A DNA stretch of 5,190 nucleotides from Campylobacteraceae bacterium (lineage in GTDB: Bacteria > Campylobacterota > Campylobacteria > Campylobacterales > Sulfurospirillaceae). Where the stretch lies: assembly GCA_027040375.1 (NCBI GenBank), contig JALUMJ010000220.1:1-5190 (forward strand), given 5' to 3'. Both the position numbers and the translations under genes were made by a program. Under the pieces are notes generated by a model that was not told the origin of the DNA, searched no databases, and worked only from the letters and a program-made list of their open reading frames with translations. Positions 1-5,190 of the stretch are shown here, piece after piece (position 1 is the first letter of the stretch; each line of letters opens with the position of its first letter).

Positions 1-1
1 T

Positions 2-172
2 GCGAGTGTTTTTGAAAATCTCTCTACAAATGAAGCTTCTTCGATACTTTTTACACTTCCTGCCAAAAAGATTTCAAAGATTATGGCAAAGATGAATCCA
101 GTAAAAGCTTCTAAAATCACAGTAAGACTGCAAGCAGGGCCACCATTTGACACAAACCAAACAAAAAAATAG
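2..172 (+). CDS. MgtE_N/MotE-like protein, C-terminal fragment (FlgX/Cj1496c-type)
   Basis: An open frame enters from the left edge and ends at TAG 170-172, giving about 56 C-terminal residues. It reads as the amphipathic helical repeat of the MgtE intracellular N domain: segments such as STNEASSILFTLPAKKISKI and MAKMNPVKASKIT match the family pattern of a small-residue helix, a leucine, a proline-led turn and MxPxKAxxIT. A short tail (RLQAGPPFDTNQTKK) follows. In Campylobacterota a periplasmic or membrane-anchored coiled-coil protein with this domain sits just upstream of the DUF507-carA pair (Cj1496c of C. jejuni, which I recall as FlgX, a flagellar stator chaperone, and also as a glycoprotein affecting colonisation). 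That assignment rests on the short domain match plus synteny. The N-terminus, including any signal peptide or coiled coil, lies outside the window. The next gene begins at the very next base. Confidence 0.72.
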   Translation, partial: ASVFENLSTNEASSILFTLPAKKISKIMAKMNPVKASKITVRLQAGPPFDTNQTKK

Positions 173-796
173 ATGGATTTTTTAACAACTCTAACATTTT
201 TAGGCGCTATTTTTATCTTTATGGCAACACCGGGCCCCGGCACTTTAGCTGTGGTCTCAAGGGCTTTGGGCTCTGGATTTATACACGCAATTTTTATGTC
301 AATAGGCATGGTGCTTGGAGATATAATATTTTTACTTTTGACGATATTTGGATTAAGTGCGCTTGCCACTAAATATTTTAGCATTTTTATAGTTATCAAG
401 ATTGTAGGTGGAATTTATCTTATATACTTGGGTTTTAAAATTTTCACAGCAAGAACTTCTCATTTTGATACTAGCGCAAAGAAAAGTTCTAGTTATGTGA
501 GTGACTTTCTCTCTGGTTTATTTATAACTTTAAGCAATCCAAAAGTTATAGCTTTTTATGTAGGATTTTTACCATCTTTTGTTAACCTCTCTTCTTTGAC
601 TCATAAAGATATGTTGTTGGTCATATCTTTAGTTTTGGTAACTCTCTCGAGCATTCTTTTAAGTTATGCCTACTTTGCATCAAAGGCGAAAGAGGCGATA
701 AGAAAACCAAAAACACAAAATATTATAAATAAATTAGCAGGAAGTGTTATGGTTTTAGTAGGCGGATTTTTGATAGTTGGCTTTATTTATGGCTAG
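173..796 (+). CDS. LysE/RhtB-family amino-acid exporter
   Basis: This 207-residue inner-membrane protein has the length and pattern of LysE/RhtB exporters, which expel amino acids such as lysine, threonine or homoserine lactones by proton exchange. The family signature TPGPGT lies at residues 19-24 at the end of the first helix, followed by the glycine-spaced second helix (GSGF, SIGMVLGD, ending FGLSALA). GGIYLIYLGFKIF is at 79-91 and the conserved loop SNPK at 121-124 precedes FYVGFLPSFV. Six hydrophobic segments are visible at roughly 5-27, 38-65, 70-90, 112-137, 147-169 and 186-206. The ATG directly follows the upstream TAG with no recognisable Shine-Dalgarno sequence, so translation is probably coupled to the upstream gene; the next ATG would remove the first helix. 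The substrate cannot be told from the sequence. C. jejuni, as I recall, lacks a gene at this position, so it may be a lineage-specific insertion. Confidence 0.9.
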   Translation: MDFLTTLTFLGAIFIFMATPGPGTLAVVSRALGSGFIHAIFMSIGMVLGDIIFLLLTIFGLSALATKYFSIFIVIKIVGGIYLIYLGFKIFTARTSHFDTSAKKSSSYVSDFLSGLFITLSNPKVIAFYVGFLPSFVNLSSLTHKDMLLVISLVLVTLSSILLSYAYFASKAKEAIRKPKTQNIINKLAGSVMVLVGGFLIVGFIYG

Positions 797-826
797 GTAC
801 TCAACCTAAACAGATATTTACCTTAG

Positions 827-838
827 TTTGGATAAAAT
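827..838 (+). promoter_or_regulatory. Candidate sigma70-type promoter (-10 region) of the DUF507-carA operon
   Basis: TTTGGATAAAAT resembles the T-rich, extended -10 element of Campylobacterota housekeeping promoters, which usually lack a clear -35 box. It has TTTG at 827-830 and the hexamer TAAAAT at 833-838; the TG-to-hexamer spacing is one base longer than ideal. It lies in the only real intergenic gap of the window (797-871) and would give a 5' leader of about 25-30 nt before the ATG at 872. I see no PyrR, arginine or other recognisable operator in the gap. Confidence 0.42.
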
Positions 839-859
839 GTATAAACAAAAATAAATAAT

Positions 860-864
860 TAAGG
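860..864 (+). promoter_or_regulatory. Ribosome binding site deciding the start of the DUF507 gene
   Basis: TAAGG ends 7 nt before the ATG at 872 and only 4 nt before an in-frame TTG at 869. The spacing and the conserved family N-terminus (MKVRLPH) favour ATG 872. Confidence 0.6.
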
Positions 865-871
865 TCTATTG

Positions 872-1426
872 ATGAAAGTCAGATTACCTCACGCTCCTTA
901 TATAGCGAATAAAATAGCAATCGATATGCTCAACAGCGGTGTTATAAAACTACTACAAGGTACAGAACCTATAGCAAAAATAGCATTAGAGTTATTGGAA
1001 GCTAACATAAAAAAAGAGATGGCTCTTGAAGAAAGAGTTGATGAAATTTTAGATGACAATGATGACGAGATTGAGTTTCGCCAAGTTGACAGAAGAAGTA
1101 TGTTTTGGCTGATAAAGAAAAAATTGGCAAAAGAATATGATGTTATTTTATCTTTTGAAGACAGATTTAGTGATGTATCACATAAAATTTTAGAAATCCT
1201 CTGGCAGGAAGATTTGATAGCATATAGTGTTTCAGAAAACAGAGTTAAAAATGTAATTTATACTTCTGTAGAAGATTATTTAAATAAATTTGAAGGCATA
1301 GAAGATTGCGTTGCTGACCAAATCGAAAATTATAAAAGAAAATTAATACCAGGTTCAGTTGAATACGACTTGGTTTTTGAAAGACTTTATGAAGATGAAT
1401 TAAAAAGAAGAGGTATGTTATTATGA
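872..1426 (+). CDS. DUF507 family protein, tandem two-unit form
   Basis: The 184-residue soluble, charged, helical protein belongs to the DUF507 family, whose function is unknown. Residues about 1-92 form a typical unit (LPHAPYIANKIAIDMLNSG, then ALEERVDEIL and MFWLIKKKLAKE). Residues about 93-184 look like a second, diverged unit (FEDRFSDVSHKILEIL, GIEDCVADQI, YKRKLIPGSVEYD, RLYEDELKRRG). The helical landmarks of the two halves line up, so the protein appears to be an internal duplication or a fusion of two DUF507 units, each about 90 residues as in single-unit homologues of other phyla. No signal peptide or membrane segment is present. The start is ATG 872, supported by TAAGG at 860-864; an in-frame TTG at 869 is less well spaced. 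The stop overlaps the start of carA as ATGA, so the two are translationally coupled. The same pair is adjacent in C. jejuni (Cj1495c-carA). Confidence 0.9.
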   Translation: MKVRLPHAPYIANKIAIDMLNSGVIKLLQGTEPIAKIALELLEANIKKEMALEERVDEILDDNDDEIEFRQVDRRSMFWLIKKKLAKEYDVILSFEDRFSDVSHKILEILWQEDLIAYSVSENRVKNVIYTSVEDYLNKFEGIEDCVADQIENYKRKLIPGSVEYDLVFERLYEDELKRRGMLL

Positions 1427-2553
1427 ATCTAAAGCCTTTATGGATTTATCTTGAAGATGGTACATTCTTAAAAGCAAATAGTTTTGGCAGTAGCGGTACA
1501 AGAGTTGGTGAAATTGTATTTAATACTTCCATGAGTGGATACCAAGAAATCATGAGTGACCCAAGCTATGCTGGGCAATTTGTAGTATTTACTATGCCAG
1601 AAATCGGGATAGTTGGTGTAAATGATGATGACATGGAAAGCAAAGGTGTACATGCAAGTGGTATGATTGTGAGAAATTATAATCCTAAACATTCTAACTT
1701 TAGAGCGAAAGACTCGCTTCAAAGTATGCTAGAAGAACACAATGCTCTAGGTATTTGTGATATTGATACAAGATTTTTGACAAAACACATCAGAGACAAT
1801 GGACCAAAGATGATGATAGCATCTACCGAAACTTCAAATAAAAATGAATTGAAAGAGATATTAAAATCGTTTCCAAGAATCGAAGAAGTAAATTTTATAA
1901 AAGAAGTAAGCACAAAAAAAGCATATAAACATAAAGAGGGTGCTTGGGATAATTTGACTTTACAGTACAAGAATTGTTCTAATAAATCAGCAAAAAAAGT
2001 AGTAGTTTTAGATTTTGGAGTGAAGAGAAATATCTTAAACGAATTATGCGAAGCTGGACTTGATGTTGAAGTTGTACCTTATGATTATGATGTTTTAAAA
2101 CTTATCAAAAGATATAAAGATGGCGACATAAATGCTGTATTTTTATCCAATGGACCAGGCGATCCTATGTTTTATAAAGATGAAGTTCGGCATATTGATG
2201 AGCTTATAAAGGCAAAAGTTCCGATGTTTGCTATTTGTCTTGGGCATCAACTTTTGAGTATAGCACACGGTCATCCAACTTATAAGTTAGCATTTGGGCA
2301 ACATGGTGGAAACCATCCTGTAAGAAATGAAAAAAGTAGAGTTGTAGAAATTACAGCTCAAAATCATAATTATAATGTCCCAGAATCCATATGTTCTATA
2401 GCTAAAGTCACACATGTAAATTTGTTTGATAAAACCATAGAAGGCGTGCAATACAATGAAGAGCCAATTTTTTCAGTGCAACATCATCCAGAAGCAAGTC
2501 CAGGGCCGCATGATAGCAAATATATATTTAAAGAATTTGCACAAAGTTTGTAG
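1423..2553 (+). CDS. carA: Carbamoyl-phosphate synthase small subunit (glutamine amidotransferase)
   Basis: CarA hydrolyses glutamine and passes ammonia to CarB, which makes carbamoyl phosphate for pyrimidine and arginine synthesis in the cytoplasm. At 376 residues it has the usual full length. The N-terminal small-chain domain (about 4-135) carries GEIVFNTSMSGYQEIMSDPS and FTMPEIGIVG. The class I amidotransferase domain (about 192-375) carries SNGPGDP at 242-248, the nucleophile elbow AICLGHQ with Cys272, and FSVQHHPEASPGPHD with His355 and Glu357 completing the catalytic triad. FGQHGGNHPV and AQNHNYNV are also family hallmarks. ATG 1423 overlaps the DUF507 stop by 4 nt and has AAGAGG at 1408-1413 as ribosome binding site. 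No carB is in the window; in Campylobacterota the two are commonly unlinked. The TAG stop is followed, in the same frame and without another stop, by the TauE/SafE gene. Confidence 0.98.
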   Translation: MNLKPLWIYLEDGTFLKANSFGSSGTRVGEIVFNTSMSGYQEIMSDPSYAGQFVVFTMPEIGIVGVNDDDMESKGVHASGMIVRNYNPKHSNFRAKDSLQSMLEEHNALGICDIDTRFLTKHIRDNGPKMMIASTETSNKNELKEILKSFPRIEEVNFIKEVSTKKAYKHKEGAWDNLTLQYKNCSNKSAKKVVVLDFGVKRNILNELCEAGLDVEVVPYDYDVLKLIKRYKDGDINAVFLSNGPGDPMFYKDEVRHIDELIKAKVPMFAICLGHQLLSIAHGHPTYKLAFGQHGGNHPVRNEKSRVVEITAQNHNYNVPESICSIAKVTHVNLFDKTIEGVQYNEEPIFSVQHHPEASPGPHDSKYIFKEFAQSL

Positions 2554-2560
2554 AGGAAAG
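2552..2560 (+). promoter_or_regulatory. Strong Shine-Dalgarno sequence preceding a non-canonical start
   Basis: AGAGGAAAG overlaps the carA TAG stop (2551-2553) and is the best anti-16S match in the window. Its AGAGGA core (2552-2557) ends 8 nt before ATC at 2566. No ATG, GTG or TTG lies at a usable distance in any frame, so this site is the main evidence that the downstream gene begins at about 2566 and not at the ATG at 2635. Confidence 0.65.
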
Positions 2561-2565
2561 AACTT

Positions 2566-3258
2566 ATCGATTCAATAAATTTTGCGACAATCATAATCGT
2601 AGCATTTTTAGGCAGTTTAGGGCATTGCATAGGTATGTGTGGTGGCTTTGTGGTGGCATATAGTAGTTCTAAGATAGATACTAAATCTTCCAAAACAACA
2701 CAATTTGTAAGTCATCTATTTTACTCACTAGGAAGAGTCAGTTCTTATGTCATCATTGGTATGATTTCTGGTTTTATAGGAAGCGTTATCTCCTTTTCTG
2801 CCACATCTTCAGGTTATCTGTTTTTTATAATTGGAATTTTTATGATACTTATGGGTTTTTCTCTTATGGGAAAAATCCGCTTCTTGACCTCTTTAGAATC
2901 ATCACTTGGCACTAATCCTTTTGTAAAAAAGATATTTCAAAGCTTAATGTATTCGAAAAAGATATATAGTTTTTACGGTCTTGGGATGTTAAATGGCTTT
3001 TTGCCTTGTGGATTAGTCTATTTCTTTGCAGTTTCCGCAGCGGCTAGTGGCTCGATATTTTGGGGTGGAATTACTATGTTGATATTTGGGCTGACCACCA
3101 TACCATCACTTTTAGGTTTTGGATTTATCATAGGTTTTTTAAATAGTGGAAATCTAAGAGAAATTATGATTAAAGTGGCTTCTATCGTTATCGTCTTTTA
3201 TGGTATCTATATGTCTTACTTGGGATATATGTCAGTCATAGAGCATAAATCGTTTTGA
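2566..3258 (+). CDS. TauE/SafE (DsbD_2-like) membrane protein, probable ATC start
   Basis: The gene encodes a six-helix inner-membrane protein of the sulfite exporter TauE/SafE, DsbD_2-like group. With a start at ATC 2566 it has 230 residues. The family signature GSLGHCIGMCGG lies at residues 16-27 (His20, Cys21, Cys25), and NGFLPCGLVY has the conserved Cys148. GRVSSYVIIG and FGLTTIPSLLGFG are further hallmarks. Helices fall at about 6-19, 59-77, 84-101, 137-163, 164-192 and 200-222. The first in-frame ATG (2635) would start inside the signature and lose helix 1, His20 and Cys21. The frame is open upstream to the carA TAG, but holds no ATG, GTG or TTG. Members often sit near cbb3 oxidase or copper-handling genes and the cysteine pattern suits thiol or metal transfer; true sulfite export is unproven. 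C. jejuni Cj1493c is the positional counterpart. The exact start is uncertain; the gene itself is not. Confidence 0.85.
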   Translation: MDSINFATIIIVAFLGSLGHCIGMCGGFVVAYSSSKIDTKSSKTTQFVSHLFYSLGRVSSYVIIGMISGFIGSVISFSATSSGYLFFIIGIFMILMGFSLMGKIRFLTSLESSLGTNPFVKKIFQSLMYSKKIYSFYGLGMLNGFLPCGLVYFFAVSAAASGSIFWGGITMLIFGLTTIPSLLGFGFIIGFLNSGNLREIMIKVASIVIVFYGIYMSYLGYMSVIEHKSF

Positions 3259-4466
3259 CCCTTTCTCAATACAAAAATGCAATCGAAGCTAGTAATATTG
3301 TCTCAAAAACAGATATCAATGGAATAATAACATTTGTAAATGATGAGTTTTGCAGGATTTTTGAATACTCTAGAGAAGAATTGATTGGAAAAAATCACAA
3401 TATAGTTAGACATCCAGATGTTCCAAGTGATGCATTTAAGAATCTGTGGGATACGATTTTATCTAAAAAAACATATAAATCCACTGTTAAAAATCTATCA
3501 AAAAGCGGTAAAACTATCTATGTAAATACAACAGTAACACCAATAATCAACAAACAAGGTATCATCGAAGAATTTATCGCTATCAGGTATGAAGTAACAA
3601 AAAGCATAGAATTAACAAATCAATTGCAATTAAAAGAAAAAGAGTTAGAAGATTTAAATAACACATTAGAAAGAAGAGTAAAAGAACAAACTCATGAATT
3701 ATTGGTTTTAAATCGAAATTTGGAAGTTAAGATAAAAGAAGAAGTAGAAAATAATAGAAAAAAAGACAGGTTGCTTTATCAGCAATCAAGACTTGCAGCC
3801 ATGGGTGAGATGATCGGAAATATTGCACATCAGTGGAGACAACCTCTTTCAGAATTGGGCATCACTATATACAAGATGAAAAAACTGTTTACATCAAGGG
3901 GCGATGAGTTTAATTTTTTAGAAACTTATGACCATTCTCGCGATGTGATAAAAAAAATGTCAAATACTATAGAAGATTTTCGTAATTTTTTTAACCCAAA
4001 CAAGGTCAAAGAAAACTTTTTGATTTTAGATGCAGTTAGTGAAACATTGAATATCATGAAAGGCACTTTAACTAGACACAATATAACCGTTAAAGTTCAT
4101 GATAAGTCGTGTGTTAAGATAAATGGGTATTTAAGTGAATTTACGCAAGTTTTGATAAATTTGATAAATAATTCTAAAGATGCTTTTAAGCAAAAAGAAA
4201 TCAAAAATAGACAAATAGACATAAAAATTTCAAAAGACGATAAAAATAATGCGATATTGAGTTTTAGCGATAATGCCAAAGGCATAGAAGAAAAAATAAT
4301 AGATAAAATATTTGATCCATATTTTACAACAAAACACTCTAGTATAGGCACAGGATTGGGTCTTTATATGAGTAGAATGATTATAAAAAATAGTATGAGT
4401 GGAGATATATTTGCTACTAACTTGAAAGATGGCGTGACTTTTAGTATAATTATACCAACTAGATAA
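3255..4466 (+). CDS. Soluble PAS-domain sensor histidine kinase (BumS/Cj1492c-like position)
   Basis: This 403-residue cytoplasmic sensor has no membrane segment. An Aer-like PAS domain covers about 8-115, with SDAFKNLWDTI and the marker NIVRHPDVP at 49-57. A charged coiled coil (about 118-175) leads to the dimerisation H-box LAAMGEMIGNIAHQWRQPL with phospho-acceptor His192. The HATPase domain has the N-box INLINNSKDAF (Asn302, Asn306), G1 motif SDNAKGI (Asp339), F-box FDPYFTTK (353-360) and G2 motif GTGLGL (365-370). The residue after His192 is Gln, where HisKA kinases have Glu or Asp. The TTG start at 3255 overlaps the previous stop as TTGA; an in-frame TAA at 3246 excludes an upstream start, and no ATG occurs before the H-box. 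Only a weak AGAG (3240-3243) precedes it, so coupling is likely. Its partner is the regulator 9 nt downstream. The positional homologue in C. jejuni is, as I recall, the butyrate sensor BumS; equal ligand specificity is not implied. Confidence 0.93.
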   Translation: MTLSQYKNAIEASNIVSKTDINGIITFVNDEFCRIFEYSREELIGKNHNIVRHPDVPSDAFKNLWDTILSKKTYKSTVKNLSKSGKTIYVNTTVTPIINKQGIIEEFIAIRYEVTKSIELTNQLQLKEKELEDLNNTLERRVKEQTHELLVLNRNLEVKIKEEVENNRKKDRLLYQQSRLAAMGEMIGNIAHQWRQPLSELGITIYKMKKLFTSRGDEFNFLETYDHSRDVIKKMSNTIEDFRNFFNPNKVKENFLILDAVSETLNIMKGTLTRHNITVKVHDKSCVKINGYLSEFTQVLINLINNSKDAFKQKEIKNRQIDIKISKDDKNNAILSFSDNAKGIEEKIIDKIFDPYFTTKHSSIGTGLGLYMSRMIIKNSMSGDIFATNLKDGVTFSIIIPTR

Positions 4467-4470
4467 AGGA
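4466..4470 (+). promoter_or_regulatory. Ribosome binding site deciding the start of the response regulator
   Basis: AAGGA lies 5 nt before ATG 4476. An in-frame ATG at 4470 overlaps this element and has no Shine-Dalgarno sequence of its own, so 4476 is the more likely start. Confidence 0.6.
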
Positions 4471-4475
4471 TGTCT

Positions 4476-5144
4476 ATGAATAACTTAACCGTTTTATTTG
4501 TTGAAGATGAAGAGAGTATAAGAAAAGCACTAAAGAGTGCCATTGGTGATGAGTTTAAAGATTTTATACTTGCAAGAGATGGCAGTGATGGTTTAAAAAA
4601 GTTTCAAAAACACAAGCCAGATATCGTGATAACAGATATAATGATGCCTATCATGGATGGCTTGGAGATGTCACAAGAAATCAAAAAAATATCAAGAGAT
4701 ACACCAATAGTAGTTTTAAGTGCATTTGATGAGAAAAAAAGATTACTTAAAGCCATAGATATTGGTATAGATAAATATCTGATAAAACCTATAGACGCTC
4801 AAGACTTGATAGATACGCTTAATTATATAGGAAAAGACTTGCTTGATTTGGATGATTTGCTAGACTTAGGTAATGGTTATAAATTTGATAGGAGCAGAAG
4901 AGTCCTTTTAAGAGGAGATGAAATTATAACGCTGACAAAAAAAGAATTGCTTTTTATCACGGTTTTAGTTAAAAACTTAGGTTCTTATGTTTTACATGAA
5001 GAAATTAAAAAATATGTCTGGACAAATAGAAGTGTAAGTGATGCCGCTATAAGAACTTTTATCAAAAGGGTTAGAACTAAGACAGATAAGAAGTTTATAA
5101 AAAACATACCTGGGCTCGGATACAAAATCAATAGTAAAATTTAA
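4476..5144 (+). CDS. OmpR/PhoB-family response regulator (BumR/Cj1491c-like position)
   Basis: This is a 222-residue two-domain DNA-binding response regulator. The receiver domain (about 3-118) has the acidic pocket Glu10-Asp11, phospho-acceptor Asp54 in VITDIMMP, switch Ser82 in VVLSAF and Lys104 in LIKP, so it should accept phosphate normally. After an Asp/Leu-rich linker (120-131) comes a winged-helix domain (about 133-221) with LTKKELLFITVLVKN, the recognition region VSDAAIRTFIKRVRTK and the wing IKNIPGLGYKI. All are typical of the OmpR/PhoB class. ATG 4476 is preferred over an in-frame ATG at 4470 because AAGGA is spaced for 4476; the difference is two residues. It follows the kinase by 9 nt and almost certainly forms a pair with it. 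C. jejuni Cj1491c occupies the same place next to ccoNOPQ and is, as I recall, BumR. Targets cannot be read from the window, but the AT-rich region just after it is a candidate. Confidence 0.95.
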   Translation: MNNLTVLFVEDEESIRKALKSAIGDEFKDFILARDGSDGLKKFQKHKPDIVITDIMMPIMDGLEMSQEIKKISRDTPIVVLSAFDEKKRLLKAIDIGIDKYLIKPIDAQDLIDTLNYIGKDLLDLDDLLDLGNGYKFDRSRRVLLRGDEIITLTKKELLFITVLVKNLGSYVLHEEIKKYVWTNRSVSDAAIRTFIKRVRTKTDKKFIKNIPGLGYKINSKI

Positions 5145-5190
5145 TACAAATTTAATCTTATTAAGCTCTATTATATTAACTATGTACTAT
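5145..5190 (+). promoter_or_regulatory. AT-rich gap after the regulator; possible promoter of the next gene
   Basis: These 46 nt hold no coding sequence that I can support. TTAA occurs at 5152, 5161 and 5176, plus once across the regulator's stop (5141), and a TATTATATT stretch at 5169-5177 could be a -10 element. TTAAT-CTT-ATTAA (5152-5164) is a small all-AT inverted repeat, too weak to call a terminator. The window ends before any downstream gene; synteny predicts ccoN. Confidence 0.25.

Noticed and set aside
230..241. Locally GC-only run with GGGCCC core in an AT-rich gene
   Set aside because: It encodes the obligatory PGPG of the LysE signature (Pro and Gly codons are GC-rich) and is not a perfect palindrome beyond six bases.
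794..808. Small inverted repeat TAGGT-ACTCA-ACCTA after the exporter gene
   Set aside because: The stem is only 5 bp and no T-run follows, so it does not qualify as an intrinsic terminator.
1468..1970. Two minus-strand open frames (1468-1722 and 1719-1970)
   Set aside because: They lie wholly inside carA, have no recognisable domain or ribosome binding site, and carA is certain.
2484..2693. Minus-strand open frame across the carA/TauE-SafE junction
   Set aside because: It is antisense to two conserved coding ends and shows no family motif; it is open mainly because of the low-stop antisense of these codons.
2635..3258. TauE/SafE gene starting at ATG 2635 (207 residues)
   Set aside because: This start lies inside the HCIGMCGG signature, removes helix 1 and the conserved His-Cys, and has no Shine-Dalgarno sequence, while family-conserved coding continues upstream.
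4097..4351. Minus-strand open frame within the kinase ATPase domain
   Set aside because: It is the antisense shadow of the conserved N-box to F-box region and has no motif of its own.
1..5190. Search for CRISPR arrays, tRNA/rRNA genes, insertion sequences, attachment sites, defence or phage genes
   Set aside because: None seen: no spaced repeats, transposase or integrase motifs, or tRNA-like folds, and coding sequence fills nearly the whole window.

Overview
This window comes from a low-GC, gene-dense genome of the phylum Campylobacterota (the former Epsilonproteobacteria). All seven genes are on the + strand and are packed end to end. Several gene pairs abut or share 4 nt, and the only clear intergenic gap before the right edge is about 75 nt (797-871). 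The gene order, as I recall it, matches the C. jejuni block Cj1496c-Cj1495c-carA-Cj1493c-Cj1492c-Cj1491c, which lies beside ccoNOPQ (cbb3-type cytochrome oxidase). The genus cannot be fixed from the sequence; the proteins resemble those of free-living relatives such as Sulfurimonas more than a pathogen, but that is an impression.

Left part (1-796): the C-terminal end of a MgtE_N/MotE-like protein is followed, with no gap, by a complete LysE/RhtB-type amino-acid exporter. The exporter appears to be an addition relative to the C. jejuni order.

Middle (797-3258): a candidate sigma70-type promoter precedes a DUF507 protein that looks like two DUF507 units in tandem. It overlaps carA (small, glutamine-hydrolysing subunit of carbamoyl-phosphate synthase) by ATGA. 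carA is followed by a six-helix TauE/SafE (DsbD_2-like) membrane protein with HCxGMCGG and LPCG motifs. That gene has no ATG, GTG or TTG at the position its conserved N-terminus demands. It seems to start at an ATC behind a strong Shine-Dalgarno sequence, or less likely by readthrough of the carA TAG in the same frame.

Right part (3255-5190): a soluble PAS histidine kinase starts at a TTG overlapping the TauE/SafE stop (TTGA), and is followed 9 nt later by its OmpR-family response regulator. The pair is positionally equivalent to Cj1492c/Cj1491c, which I recall as the butyrate-responsive BumSR system. The last 46 nt are AT-rich, carry TTAA repeats and a possible -10 element, and may be the start of the promoter region of the next gene, which I predict to be ccoN.

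From 872 to 5144 the spacing suggests one transcription unit joining pyrimidine/arginine precursor synthesis, a possible thiol or metal membrane protein and a redox- or metabolite-type two-component system. I see no tRNA, rRNA, CRISPR array, insertion sequence, prophage or defence system. The main oddities are the initiation of the TauE/SafE gene, the tandem DUF507 architecture and the non-canonical H-box of the kinase.
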